DNA from: DASYAN01 sp963727755
GTDB lineage: Bacteria > Chloroflexota > Ktedonobacteria > Ktedonobacterales > Ktedonobacteraceae
Direction: 5' to 3'
NCBI GenBank assembly: GCA_963727755.1
Contig: CAVSHN010000015.1
Span: 124,001 to 188,000, forward strand
Length of the DNA stretch: 64,000 bases
Each line of letters begins with the position of its first letter. Position 1 is the first letter of the stretch. The notes beneath the pieces were generated by a model, which saw only the letters and a list, made by a program, of their open reading frames with translations, was not told the origin of the DNA and did no database searches. This document shows, in pieces, positions 1 through 9,603 of this stretch. The position numbers and the translations under genes are program-made.

Positions 1-312
1 TGTGAGGCTCTCGGTAAGGAGCAGACCGAGTAAGAAAGGCTCGTAACAACAAGCGTGGTAAGGCCGGACATCTTTTGATAATATCTGTTTGATGCTTCAC
101 GTATAGTCCCTTCTTTCACTATCCTATCCCCTATATAAGTGATAACTAGCATATCAAGATATATCAAAGCTAATGCTCTATGCATCTTTGACCATCTTTA
201 TCTCATGCTAATTCAAATTGATTATAAGGATGGGCACCAAATAGGTTTCATCTTTGATGGAACAGAGGAATATATACAAACTTACAAGCAACTATATGTT
301 TAGGCTTAAAAG

Positions 313-353
313 GGCGGCTCATGCTCTACTACGGGTAAGAGCAGCGAGCCGCC
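313..353 (-). terminator. hairpin terminator downstream of the 465-1379 gene
   Basis: Arms GGCGGCTC (313-320) and GAGCCGCC (346-353), extended inward by TGCTCT/AGAGCA with one mismatch. Read on the minus strand the stem is followed by CCTTTT, as expected for a Rho-independent terminator about 110 bases past the stop of the minus-strand gene. The rest of 1-464 shows no supported gene; 1-60 could be the tail of a feature outside the window. Confidence 0.6.
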
Positions 354-464
354 TGATCAACGAAGGGCAACATAGGTAGGACAAGTTTCAATCCAATTTC
401 AAGTCCTAACACAGATATAGATCATCTCATCAAATGATCGAATTCGGCAGTTGCCAACTATCCG

Positions 465-1379
465 TTAGAGTTGTGGATCGCTCCCAGTATTTGGCATAGT
501 CGGGAATACTGATCCTCGACCGGGAGGGGGGCTACCACTCGGGCTAGCAGGAGTATTTGGTGTAGTGGTACCACTACCGCCTCCATCATTTGGATCCTGT
601 TGGTATGTGCCATTTGTGTGCTGTTGGTATGTCTCGTCGCTTACACTCTCGTCAGCAGATATAATTACGCTTTTCTTCTGAACAACGACATCTTCACTCT
701 GATCATCACATGCGCTGTTACAGGCATCATCCTTACTCAGGTCATCACATACCTTGCCGCAGGCATCATCGCTATCCAGCAGAGAATGAGAAGATAGCGT
801 AGACGCGATATTATCACTCACAACTGCATTACTGTGTGCTTGATCAGCATTATCTGGAACGTACACCGAGGCAGAGTCAGTGAGTACTTTGCTGGCAGCG
901 TGTGTGATTGTTCCTGTAATAATGACGGGAGGTAAAGTGGTATCTGGAGCTATAGGGTAGCTTCCCTCATACGTTCCGGTAACCAGGGATAGATCAGCCT
1001 TGAAATGTACTTTCGTGTCCCAGTACTTCCCTTGTGCTCTGATATTCTTCACTCCATGTGGGATGATATCTGTGAACGTAATCGGTGTCTTCTTACGAAT
1101 TGCGCCTGCGTGTGCCGCATTACGAATAGACAGAGTATAGGTCACGGTATGCCGTTTTATATGGGAAGAGAGCTTTATTGATACGGCGGGAGCGTGACTA
1201 GTGTGTTTGGAGTTTGCGAGTGCCACGCTTGCGTCTCCCTGAGATAGCTGCAAGCTGGTGATGGCAATGCCTAGGCTTCCTAGGATCAAACCAGCTAGCA
1301 AGAGAGTGCGCATAAGCGGGGACGATCGGAACGAGAAAAGCTTTAACATATTCCTCACCCACTTCGTTTGATACTGCAT
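465..1379 (-). CDS. secreted cell-surface protein with DUF11-like domain and MPNTG C-terminus
   Basis: The 304-residue product starts with a basic stretch and a hydrophobic helix (about residues 22-42, LMRTLLLAGLILGSLGI) typical of a signal peptide or membrane anchor, so it acts outside the membrane. Residues about 65-175 resemble a beta-sandwich of the DUF11/conserved repeat type (VSIKLSSHIKRHTVTYTLSI, TFTDIIPHGV). Two short similar Cys-containing segments follow (DDACGKVCDDLS, DDACNSACDDQS), then a Gly/Pro/Ser-rich tail ending PTMPNTGSDPQL. MPNTG resembles a sortase signal, but no hydrophobic helix and basic tail follow, so it is not a complete sorting signal. ATG at 1379 is supported by AAGGA eight bases upstream. 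Function unknown; role in the cell envelope is inferred. Confidence 0.65.
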   Translation of the reverse strand: MQYQTKWVRNMLKLFSFRSSPLMRTLLLAGLILGSLGIAITSLQLSQGDASVALANSKHTSHAPAVSIKLSSHIKRHTVTYTLSIRNAAHAGAIRKKTPITFTDIIPHGVKNIRAQGKYWDTKVHFKADLSLVTGTYEGSYPIAPDTTLPPVIITGTITHAASKVLTDSASVYVPDNADQAHSNAVVSDNIASTLSSHSLLDSDDACGKVCDDLSKDDACNSACDDQSEDVVVQKKSVIISADESVSDETYQQHTNGTYQQDPNDGGGSGTTTPNTPASPSGSPPPGRGSVFPTMPNTGSDPQL

Positions 1380-1870
1380 ACAAAAATCCTTCTTCTACTA
1401 CATCCGTTAGCGAGTATGGTGATGATATGCATGATACAGATGTTCGGAAGAACAGTAGCTTGTATATCAATTATCATATTTGTATCATGCAAATTCCTAA
1501 TAATATTATACATGATTTTGTGATAATTGACAAATGATATTAGCACGAGTACTAATATCATTATATTTGTATAGATTATAATTACGGAGGTACATAGGGG
1601 GATTATTCTCCATTTACCATAAAATGCTTTGAAATGTCACTATTTTGTCACTTTTTTATTGTGCCTGTCACATTCCAAAAGCCTCTTTTTTAGTGTATAC
1701 TTATAACATTGCATTACCAGTGAGTCCTCATCAGAGATCTGGGGGCTATCATACTAGTGGCCCTTTAGACTTTGTAGGAGACTTTGTAGGATTTTTTGAA
1801 GAATTAATTGGCACATTAGAATAGAAGTTACTATAATTAGTAGCTTTTTCATAATAAAAAAAGGGAGAAT
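1380..1870. other. AT-rich divergent intergenic region
   Basis: This 490-base space separates two divergent genes and should hold both promoters. A TATACT hexamer at 1696-1701 is a possible -10 box for the plus-strand gene but has no convincing -35. A short direct repeat GACTTTGTAGGA occurs twice at about 1768-1793. No gene was recognised here. Confidence 0.4.
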
Positions 1871-1876
1871 ATGCAT

Positions 1877-2539
1877 ATGAGCCGTAACAATCCATGGAAT
1901 CCGCTTGGGCGGAACAATCCATTGACTGGCGGGAATCCCGAAAGAAACTGGCTTACCAAGGTGCACAGTGATACTCCACAATCTGGCCCAGAGAACACTC
2001 GTCCATTAGTACCAGACTTTCTAAAACGGCAAGCAACAGGTGACAGCGGTCGGGGGCGGGCGGGGAAGTTTGTGCGAAAAGTTGCCGAGTTGGTCGCACT
2101 GGGCCAGATTCCGTTAGCAGACCAAATGATGTTTCATGATTGGTTACATCCCGATGGAAAAAATTTAGATCTGAACCGAGCAACATACCTTGCTACGCAG
2201 GAGCGATACTATTATCAGCAATACTATCAAGAATCCGGTCCCCAAGGGGTAGAGAGAGTAGAGGAAGCAGAAATTCACTTTCTGAAGTCCTTCCTTGAAG
2301 GTTTGTCTAAAATTGGAGATGGTATTGGCGAGCATAAGCATAAACATAATCGCAAGGGGAAAAGAAATGAAGAGGCATTAGAAGCTTATGAGGCTGGTAA
2401 GCAGGAAGGTGAGGATGAAGCGTATTATCGAGATCAGTATTATCGCGCTAGCTATTATCGTGATAAACGTTATCGCGATAGTTATTATCGTAATAAAGAT
2501 AAACTAGAGAATGACCCAAGTAATGATCCGCTTGGGTGA
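1877..2539 (+). CDS. hypothetical protein with Tyr/Arg/Asp-rich C-terminal repeats
   Basis: About 220 residues. Two ATGs are in frame (1871 and 1877); the AAGGGAG box at 1861-1867 is nine bases before 1877 and only three before 1871, so 1877 is preferred. The N-terminus has the near-repeat NPWNPLGRNNPL, and NDPSNDPLG closes the protein. The centre (about 60-150) looks helical. Residues about 170-205 carry short repeats of the form YYRD-x-YYR-x-SYYRDKRYRD, giving dense alternating Tyr and Arg/Asp. No signal peptide or membrane segment is visible. Family not recognised; the tail composition suggests a sticky or nucleic-acid-binding low-complexity region, which is only inference. Confidence 0.6.
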   Translation: MSRNNPWNPLGRNNPLTGGNPERNWLTKVHSDTPQSGPENTRPLVPDFLKRQATGDSGRGRAGKFVRKVAELVALGQIPLADQMMFHDWLHPDGKNLDLNRATYLATQERYYYQQYYQESGPQGVERVEEAEIHFLKSFLEGLSKIGDGIGEHKHKHNRKGKRNEEALEAYEAGKQEGEDEAYYRDQYYRASYYRDKRYRDSYYRNKDKLENDPSNDPLG

Positions 2540-2552
2540 GAAACCCTGATGT

Positions 2553-3551
2553 TTATTGCGTTTGATACCACACCCTGAGGTTGCTGTAGGCAACCTCAGT
2601 CGAGGGAGCTGGTGGCAGCCCACCACGCGCTAGGACACCGATCGTCCCCTGAGTATATGGGCTATTGTTGTCGGTTTGTGGGCTAGCTACTGGCTGCTGG
2701 TTAAGGTAGAGGGTAAACGTATTCTGGTTTGCGACAACAGCAACTGTATTTATCTGACCAACGTGATAGGCAGGCGATGGCGAATTTGATAGAGAATTTG
2801 CCAGAAGCGTACAATGACCCGTCTGGTCGCATTTCTGGAATGCGTAGCGGCCACTGGCGTAAACTTCAAAAAAATAGAATTTATGCTGGCCAATATTGCT
2901 ACGGAAGATGATGCCACCACTGCTATATTTGGGTGCATGTTTTATGAAGATCATATGTATCTCATAGGTAAAGTTAGTATAATTGGCACCTGTAGCAAAA
3001 CAAGTAGTAAAAAGGTTTGGTGCTGCTGATACATGATAACTGCCGTTAATGAAGCGACAGGTCCCCTGAATATTTTCCTGCCATTGACTACTCTGATTGT
3101 TAGTATTTAATGGATCATCCATTACTAATGTACTTGCACTGGAAATATAGGGGTTCATATTGGCTATAGCGGTTGCTGTTGTATTTTTGTTGGCAGTAGC
3201 AGTGAGAGATGCTGATGCTTTGGCCGTAAGGCTCACCTGACTTTGGCCTTGCGATTGCCCATTCTGCCCCTGTATTGTACCAGATGGGTGATTAGATGAC
3301 CAATAGATGAGTTCTCCTCCGCCCGCGATAATGAAAATTGCCATGAATATAGCGAAAAGGATCATGCATGGTGGTGTTCCTGGTGGTGTTCCTTGCGGTG
3401 TTGCTTGCGTGCGGTATTTATGGACATCAGGCTCTGAGAAGGGTATGGCACTGCCGGGCCGAGTTGGTCTGCTGATACTATCTGACATGTTCAAGCTTGG
3501 TTGGGGTTCTGAATTGCTCTGACTGGTCGACTGCGCTTGGTCATCGTTCAT
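2553..3551 (-). CDS. membrane-anchored protein with extracellular LamG/concanavalin-like domain
   Basis: About 332 residues: a Ser/Pro-rich cytoplasmic N-terminus (1-60), one transmembrane helix (CMILFAIFMAIFIIAGGGEL, about 62-82), a Thr/Ala-rich linker and a C-terminal beta-rich domain (about 140-332) with QWQENIQGTCRFINGSYHV and a closing YSNLRVW. That domain has the same order of landmarks as the C-terminal part of the kinase at 45122-47180 and looks like the concanavalin/glucanase-type fold used in 3-keto-disaccharide-hydrolase-like proteins. ATG at 3551 has GGAG about eight bases upstream; an in-frame TTG sits one codon earlier. Probably a surface ligand-binding protein; ligand unknown. 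Confidence 0.6.
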   Translation of the reverse strand: MNDDQAQSTSQSNSEPQPSLNMSDSISRPTRPGSAIPFSEPDVHKYRTQATPQGTPPGTPPCMILFAIFMAIFIIAGGGELIYWSSNHPSGTIQGQNGQSQGQSQVSLTAKASASLTATANKNTTATAIANMNPYISSASTLVMDDPLNTNNQSSQWQENIQGTCRFINGSYHVSAAPNLFTTCFATGANYTNFTYEIHMIFIKHAPKYSSGGIIFRSNIGQHKFYFFEVYASGRYAFQKCDQTGHCTLLANSLSNSPSPAYHVGQINTVAVVANQNTFTLYLNQQPVASPQTDNNSPYTQGTIGVLARGGLPPAPSTEVAYSNLRVWYQTQ

Positions 3552-3677
3552 CAAGTCTCTCCATCTTCCCTTGCTGGCGATATCACTAATAGTAGAAACG
3601 GATTAAGTGCCAATGAAAAATCTATGCTTCCCTATCTTTAGTACTTAAGGGCTACTCGATTACTTTTTAGAACAGAG

Positions 3678-3707
3678 TTGACAGGCATGCGGTTTTTGCC
3701 GTACACT
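3678..3707 (+). promoter_or_regulatory. sigma-A-like promoter of the 3774-6722 gene
   Basis: TTGACA at 3678-3683 and TACACT at 3702-3707, separated by 18 bases, about 65 bases upstream of the ATG. Confidence 0.5.
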
Positions 3708-3773
3708 TCATTTATGCATTTAATAGTGAGGGATTCTTTTGCGTACTGCCTAGCTAGGTAGGGAGAAGCTTGT

Positions 3774-6722
3774 ATGATGCATTGTTCCAGTTGTGACTGC
3801 CCATTGCCCGATGCAACAATGCGCTGTACTCGTTGTGGTGAGGAGGTAATTTTGCCTGCTATGACACCCTCTGATGTTCAGGAGATGAAGGGTGAGGATA
3901 GGACAATCGCCACCCAATCTCGTTTTTCACAGAAGTGTTCTGGTCTCACCGAGAGGCTATTTTCTTCCCTCTTCAACATTCGCAAATTTGCATCTCATGT
4001 GACTGTTAACCGTACATGGTTGCGGCCTTGGCATGAGCTGGCTCCTCTCTCAATCCCGTTAACAGAAGACTGTTTTGAAGGTGTTCAACCTGAGGACGAA
4101 GCTGAGGTAGACTTGCATTCTAATCGGCAACTGACTTGGCGAAAAGTAGTTGAGCCCCCGCTTGGTCGGTCACCAGTATGGTATCCGCCGCGTCCTATGC
4201 TGCCAGCCGTAGTTCAGTATATCCCTTTGACCGATAAACCCATGCTCCATCGTCGCTCCTCTGCAACTATTTTCTGGCAATGTATGTTTGTGCTGCTTGT
4301 CTTTAGCGGAGCTTTTGGTGTTACTGGTGCAGCAGCGCTTCCATCAGCTATCTTCGAGCTACAAGGACCTCTTTCATTGCAGGTTACTCCGCAGGAAGTG
4401 GCTGTTGGAACAATGATGTCATTGCGCGGTACACACTTTTCTCCTGGTGGGTTGATTGGATTAACGCGTGATGACTCTATTCCGATCTTGGATACTGGGG
4501 GGGTCTCGATCACGCAAAGCGATGCTCAGGGAAACTTCACCGATACTGTGCAGGTACAAGCGAACTGGGGCAGTGGCTCTCACACCATTAATGCAGAAGA
4601 TGCTCTTACACATAAAGTTACCTCCTTTCCAGTTATGGTCTCTGGCGAATCAATTGCGCTTCGACCGTCTCATTTGCAATTGTCAATCAATTATCTCAAT
4701 TTAGGATCGGGTGATGAGGCAACAAGTAGTAAGCAGACGATTTCGTTGACTAATCTGGGCAGTGGGCAGATTTCCTGGCAGGGCAGTAGTACCAAATCTT
4801 GGCTGATGATGGCTCCTGAAAGTGGAACCTTTTACAGTGGGACGCAAGACAAAGTCATCATTGCAGTAGATCGTGCACATATGCAGCCGGGATCGTATCA
4901 GGCGAAGATGATTTTTACATCTAATGTTGGGGATATTCCTCTTGATGTAAATATGCAGGTGACACCATTAGTTGCTCAAAATAAGGGTGTGTTGCAAGTC
5001 TCACCACCTGTTCTCTCTTTTACTGGAAATGATGGGGGGTTTGTGCCAACATCCCGGACTGTGACGATTAGCGATCCTGGTGTGCGATCGTTTGGCTGGA
5101 TTGGTTCGACTGATGTTCCCTGGCTCTCGCTTTCGCAGTCTCGTGGGTTCGTTCAACCTGGAGAGGCTGCGCAGGTCGCGGTCTTTGCGAATACCAGTAC
5201 ATTGTTACCAGGAACGTATAGTGGCCGGATTAACTTTAGTGCTCAGGGATCTGGTGCAGTACTGCATAATTTGCAGAGTATTGATGTTACTATCACTGTT
5301 ACACCGTATTGTGATTTAATGTTCTCATCGGGTATACTATCCTTTACAGCTGCTTATTTGCAGTCTGATCCGCCTGTCAAAGCAGTCGGCTTGGCAAGTT
5401 CACTCAGCTGTTCTGCTCCGTTGAGCTGGAATGTCACGAGCAGCGCAAGTTGGCTAACGGTAAGCAACAGGAGTGGTACAACGCCGAGTGCGCTCTGGGT
5501 TGGTGTTCATCTGAGTGGATTGGGACCAGGGATGTATAATGGCGAACTTACTTTCAGTTCATCTGCTGGTACACAGACACTGTTGGTCTCTTTTCTGCTG
5601 GGACCTGCTGGTACTCCTGTGATGTCTGTTGGCTCTTCATCGCTTACGTTTAATACAGCGGTGGGCGCTACCAACCCTGCGGCACAGACCATTGCCTTGA
5701 CCAATTCTGGTGCTCGGAGTCTCTCCTGGAAGGCAGATGCGACCTCTGAGGAGGGGGGATCTTGGCTCTCTATCTCGCCGGTTTCTGGTAGTCTAGCTGC
5801 GTATCAGTCGACTATGATGAAAGTTGCGGTAAATACGACAGGTTTGTCTGTTGGTACCTATGATGGCACTGTAGTGATTACTGCTGTAGATAGTGTAACT
5901 GGGCAAATAATGGGCCCACAGCAGCGAGTAGCTATTACAGTGAATATAGGCCCTGCTTGTACATTGCAAGCGCCAGTGCCATCGACAATGCAGTTTTCTG
6001 CGGTGACGGGGAGTAATCCAGCTGCACAGACATTCAGTATAGGCGTAACAGGCACCTGCTTCGGTAATGTGACGGTGACGCCGATTGTGACTGTAGCTTC
6101 GGGTTCCGGTTGGCTGGCTGTTTCTCCTACTTCTGCGGTGATTGGGTCTGGGCAGAGTGCAACCTTCAGTGTGACGATAACTTCAGCAGCACTCAAGGTG
6201 GGTGTCTATAGTGGATCAATCTCGCTATCTGGGGTAAGTGACGGTATTGTCATTGCAGGTAGCTCACAGACAGTCAAAGTAACGTTGACTAACCAAGCTG
6301 CCCCTGCAATGCAGCTGAGTGCTACCAGTTTATCATTTTCGACGGTAGTAGGAACCAATCCTGCTAACCAGACAATCCAGGTATCAAATGGTGGTGGTGG
6401 TACTTTAAATTGGTCGGTAGGAACTCCATCGCAGTCTTGGCTCAGTGTCACTCCAACCTCGGGTAGCTGTGTAGCAGGAAGTGCATCAACGTTAACCTTC
6501 GCTGTTAATGCCAGTGGGTTAGCTGCTAGCACAAAGTCTTATCAGGCGACGGTGGTAATTACTCCATCGAATGGTGCAGCAGTAACTATCACAGTTACGC
6601 TAACAGTTAATGCTGCTACACCTACGCCTACGTCTACGTCTACGTCTACGTCTACGTCTACGCCTACGGCAGCGGCAACTGCTGCTGCTTCTACGCCTGC
6701 ACCGACTAAGACGCCATCGTAA
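3774..6722 (+). CDS. zinc-ribbon membrane protein with tandem BACON/Ig-like repeats
   Basis: The 982-residue protein begins with a zinc ribbon (CSSCDCPLPDATMRCTRCGE, residues about 4-24), has a transmembrane helix near 168-190, and then a long extracellular part. An Ig-like domain (about 205-290) is followed by six to seven repeats of about 95-100 residues with a recurring SWL-(S/T)-V-(S/T)-P-x-SG signature (for example SWLSVTPTSG near the end), which is the hallmark of BACON-type beta-sandwich domains. The C-terminus is a low-complexity Thr/Ser/Pro/Ala tail encoded by ACGTCT repeats (6620-6720). GGGAGAAG lies about eight bases before the ATG. Likely binds carbohydrate or protein at the surface; exact role unknown. 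Confidence 0.7.
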   Translation: MMHCSSCDCPLPDATMRCTRCGEEVILPAMTPSDVQEMKGEDRTIATQSRFSQKCSGLTERLFSSLFNIRKFASHVTVNRTWLRPWHELAPLSIPLTEDCFEGVQPEDEAEVDLHSNRQLTWRKVVEPPLGRSPVWYPPRPMLPAVVQYIPLTDKPMLHRRSSATIFWQCMFVLLVFSGAFGVTGAAALPSAIFELQGPLSLQVTPQEVAVGTMMSLRGTHFSPGGLIGLTRDDSIPILDTGGVSITQSDAQGNFTDTVQVQANWGSGSHTINAEDALTHKVTSFPVMVSGESIALRPSHLQLSINYLNLGSGDEATSSKQTISLTNLGSGQISWQGSSTKSWLMMAPESGTFYSGTQDKVIIAVDRAHMQPGSYQAKMIFTSNVGDIPLDVNMQVTPLVAQNKGVLQVSPPVLSFTGNDGGFVPTSRTVTISDPGVRSFGWIGSTDVPWLSLSQSRGFVQPGEAAQVAVFANTSTLLPGTYSGRINFSAQGSGAVLHNLQSIDVTITVTPYCDLMFSSGILSFTAAYLQSDPPVKAVGLASSLSCSAPLSWNVTSSASWLTVSNRSGTTPSALWVGVHLSGLGPGMYNGELTFSSSAGTQTLLVSFLLGPAGTPVMSVGSSSLTFNTAVGATNPAAQTIALTNSGARSLSWKADATSEEGGSWLSISPVSGSLAAYQSTMMKVAVNTTGLSVGTYDGTVVITAVDSVTGQIMGPQQRVAITVNIGPACTLQAPVPSTMQFSAVTGSNPAAQTFSIGVTGTCFGNVTVTPIVTVASGSGWLAVSPTSAVIGSGQSATFSVTITSAALKVGVYSGSISLSGVSDGIVIAGSSQTVKVTLTNQAAPAMQLSATSLSFSTVVGTNPANQTIQVSNGGGGTLNWSVGTPSQSWLSVTPTSGSCVAGSASTLTFAVNASGLAASTKSYQATVVITPSNGAAVTITVTLTVNAATPTPTSTSTSTSTSTPTAAATAAASTPAPTKTPS

Positions 6723-6724
6723 CA

Positions 6725-7894
6725 TCAAATACGACTAATTTGCTGGACAAGACCTGTGAACAGAGCTATGCGAACAGGAAGAGAGTCCAGCTCGATATAT
6801 TCATTGGGACTATGAGCTAGACTGCCGCAGGCCCCAATTCCATCGATGGTGGGGATACCCATGGCGGCAGTGGTATTGGCATCAGAAGCGCCGCCACTGG
6901 CTACGTCTTTGATCTCCAGTCCGAACTCTTTACCTGCTTGTTGAGCCAGTTGCACGAGTTTGGCGCTACGCTCAGCTCGTTCGAAAGGCTGCGCTCGGAT
7001 GCCGCCGCTAAGTACGATTTTTGTGCCTTTGAGCATATGCTGCGTCGTTACTTTGCGCATTGCAGCCTCGATGGCCTCAGTTCCGGCCTCGTCGCTGACG
7101 CGTACATCGATCTGGCAGTAGGCATAGTCTGGTACGATATTCGTACGTTTGCCTCCACGAATGATGCCAACATTGAGTGAAGTGCCGGGGATAGTGCCGT
7201 TGATGGCCTGTAAAGCCATGACTTGCTGGGCTAGCTCTAGGATAGCATTACGTCCCTTGTGTGGTTCGACCCCGGCGTGTGAAGCGATACCATGTACCTC
7301 AATTGTATAATTACCGATGCCGCGACGGGATGACACTACGGCGTTAACTATACGTCCCGGTTCGAGTACGATGGTGGCATCGGCCTCTTGTGCCAGCTGC
7401 TGGATCAGGGGCTTACTGCCAGGAGAGCCAATCTCTTCATCGCTATTGCAGACAAAGGTTATACGTTGGTAGTTGGCTTCATTGGCTGCTATGAGCAAAT
7501 GAAGGCCATACATGCCGATCAGCAGGCCCGATTTCATATCGAGAATACCTGGGCCAGTAGCAATGCGCATACCATCGCGTTCACTTAGTGTGAAAGGACG
7601 GCGCTCGGCCTCGCCCGCAGGAAAGACGGTATCCATATGGCCCACAACTAGAATATGCGGACCATGCGGATTGCGGCCCATATGTGTTGCCACAAGGTTA
7701 TTGCCATACTCCTGTTGGTAGTCGATCTCGGTTGCGAAACCAAATTCGTGGAAGCGTTGTTGAAGATATTCGGCAACCTGATCAATACCCGCTTTGACAA
7801 AGGTGCCAGAGTCGATGTTTACGATTGTCTTCAGATCTACCAGAAAGCGATCTATGATTTGTTCAGCGCGTATTAAAGTCTGGTGTTTTTGCAT
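6725..7894 (-). CDS. M20 family metallopeptidase, glutamate carboxypeptidase-like
   Basis: 389 residues, full length for the M20/ArgE-DapE-CPG2 family. Visible metal and catalytic motifs: VVGHMDTVFPAG (His and following Asp, near residue 85), DMKSGL (bridging Asp), NSDEEIGSPGS (the EE pair with the general base), VLEPGR, and near the C-terminus GACGSLAHSPNEY with the last metal His. The dimerisation domain lies between about 190 and 300 (GIASHAGVEP). No signal peptide, so a cytoplasmic enzyme hydrolysing a glutamyl or N-acyl amino acid substrate is likely. It is convergent with the BACON-repeat gene, with only two bases between the stops. Confidence 0.85.
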   Translation of the reverse strand: MQKHQTLIRAEQIIDRFLVDLKTIVNIDSGTFVKAGIDQVAEYLQQRFHEFGFATEIDYQQEYGNNLVATHMGRNPHGPHILVVGHMDTVFPAGEAERRPFTLSERDGMRIATGPGILDMKSGLLIGMYGLHLLIAANEANYQRITFVCNSDEEIGSPGSKPLIQQLAQEADATIVLEPGRIVNAVVSSRRGIGNYTIEVHGIASHAGVEPHKGRNAILELAQQVMALQAINGTIPGTSLNVGIIRGGKRTNIVPDYAYCQIDVRVSDEAGTEAIEAAMRKVTTQHMLKGTKIVLSGGIRAQPFERAERSAKLVQLAQQAGKEFGLEIKDVASGGASDANTTAAMGIPTIDGIGACGSLAHSPNEYIELDSLPVRIALFTGLVQQISRI

Positions 7895-8008
7895 CTGACA
7901 GGACTCCTTCGCTGCTTATGCAATTTGCTAGGGAAGTAGACCAACGCACTTCCTCCTACGAGTATAGCATAATGTTCTGGTGAGCTGGCAAAAGGGAGGG
8001 ACGTAGTA

Positions 8009-9241
8009 TCAGATGAGCAGCGGCGTGCTACAACTGGCACAGAAACGTGCAACCTGCGTATTTGCTATCCCGCATCGTGGGCAAATTACTACTGCAACCT
8101 TCCGCTCACTATTCACTATCGCTGTTATTCTCTTAGTTAGCTGTTTCCGCCGATCATTTGTGAAAACTTCATCTGCAACGTTGTGAGTAGCTGCTAGATG
8201 TGATGTCCTTGCCTCTGATTCTGAGATCGATGCTGGTGGAGTGCGTAGTGCTCCATTGGCAAGAGCCGTTAGATATGGTGTATCTGTCCCCGGTGTCGAA
8301 CTCGACCTAGTATTATAAGTGGGTGAAACTTTTTGCTCCGTATGCTTTACAGGTGGGGCTGGTGCAGAATATTTCTCTGTTGATTTGTGATCAGTTTGCA
8401 GGTCTATGAAAAAAATAGTGGTATTTCCCAATTTGATACGATCGCCGTGCGAGAGCCGATGAGGATTTTCAATGCGAGTCTGGTTAACTATCACGCCATT
8501 GCTACTTTCCAGATCGCGGATATAGCAGCCTTTGGAAGCTAAAAAGAGTTCGGCATGGCGGCGTGAGACAACCGGATCAATCAGTTCGATTGTATTTCCT
8601 CGTCCACGACCGATGGCTATCAGTCGGCCAGGTTTGAGTAGATAGACCCAGGGGGGTAGATTATTTCCTCCATCCGAACTTGGTGGCATGATGATCAATG
8701 CTGGTACTTCCTTGAAAGCTGCAACCACAGAGGCTGGAACGGGCTGTTCTATTCCTGGAGATGACAATGTCTTATCAAAGTTGAGCATGGACTGCTCCTG
8801 TACTGTTCGTTTCAGATGTGCGATGGTATCGTCTGTCTGTAGTACAGAGGACCGATTGCTTGTGGCATTGGTCAGGTTTACAAGGTTGGACGGGCGGAGG
8901 AGAAATTTAAAGGTAGCAATATTGCCGAAGCGTAGTATGTCGTTGGGTTGGACAATGCAGGGCTGTGCTAATTCGATCCGCTCATTGTTGACAAATGTTC
9001 CGTTCGTACTGCTCAGGTCCTGTACCATATATTGTCTGTTGATATAGTTAATGACGGCATGGCGGCGTGAGACTGATGGCTCGTCAATCAGCAAATGTGC
9101 TCCCGCTTGCCGTCCGATGGTAAGAGGAGTTGTCTGGCTGAGTGATGTTTCTGGCAACTTGAGGTGCAGACTGGGGTCGGTACGGTGTACTAGGAATGCT
9201 TCCATAGAGTCAGTCGCTGGGGCTAGCTCGGCGTTGATCAT
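8009..9241 (-). CDS. double FHA domain protein with C-terminal zinc ribbon
   Basis: 410 residues. FHA domain 1 spans about 28-115 (TIGRQAGAHLLIDEPSVSRR then SSTNGTFVNNERI) and FHA domain 2 about 205-285 (IAIGRGRGNTIELIDPVVSRR then LESSNGVIVNQTRI). Both keep the GR, SRRH and (S/N)G residues that bind phosphothreonine peptides. A Ser/Thr-rich linker leads to a C-terminal zinc ribbon (CPRCGIANTQVARFCASCS). The same ribbon type is found at the N-terminus of the kinase at 40097, which suggests, but does not prove, that both belong to one Ser/Thr phosphorylation network. Cytoplasmic; no membrane segment. Confidence 0.85.
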   Translation of the reverse strand: MINAELAPATDSMEAFLVHRTDPSLHLKLPETSLSQTTPLTIGRQAGAHLLIDEPSVSRRHAVINYINRQYMVQDLSSTNGTFVNNERIELAQPCIVQPNDILRFGNIATFKFLLRPSNLVNLTNATSNRSSVLQTDDTIAHLKRTVQEQSMLNFDKTLSSPGIEQPVPASVVAAFKEVPALIIMPPSSDGGNNLPPWVYLLKPGRLIAIGRGRGNTIELIDPVVSRRHAELFLASKGCYIRDLESSNGVIVNQTRIENPHRLSHGDRIKLGNTTIFFIDLQTDHKSTEKYSAPAPPVKHTEQKVSPTYNTRSSSTPGTDTPYLTALANGALRTPPASISESEARTSHLAATHNVADEVFTNDRRKQLTKRITAIVNSERKVAVVICPRCGIANTQVARFCASCSTPLLI

Positions 9242-9603
9242 GGTATTCCTCTCCTTCTATAAATCTCTCTGGAATCCCTCCTTGTGAATGAATAATGTAC
9301 TTTCCTGAATCAATAGTATGGGTCGTGGCCAAAGAGCCTGTGATATCTTGGCATAGATACATACCCTGATATGTCTTGCGACAGAAAGCAATTCAATATT
9401 ACCAGAGTAGACATGGAAGTGCAGTTGAGTTGATGTGTCCCTATTACCGATTTCCTATTTCCCTTCGTTTCAAAAGACAGTGCTGTTGAGAGCCTCACTT
9501 TTCCTCTCGTTTAACCCATCATCATTTAAGCGAGAGATGTCAACAGCCTTGCCCATTGAAGCAAAGCGCACAGGAAAAATGCTCTTAATCTGTATCGTCC
9601 TTA
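9242..9603. other. intergenic region, nothing recognised
   Basis: About 360 bases. Short ORFs on both strands lack family resemblance and good ribosome sites. A weak hairpin with CTCTCG/CGAGAG arms lies around 9500-9535. Confidence 0.4.

Noticed and set aside
1..60. End of a TnpB-type or other IS gene at the left edge
   Set aside because: The frame GTGAGGCTC... gives a short basic peptide ending at a stop near 45, but there is too little sequence to assign it.
600..797. Hydrophobic 65-residue ORF antisense to the first gene
   Set aside because: It lies fully within the longer secreted-protein gene and starts without a ribosome-binding site.
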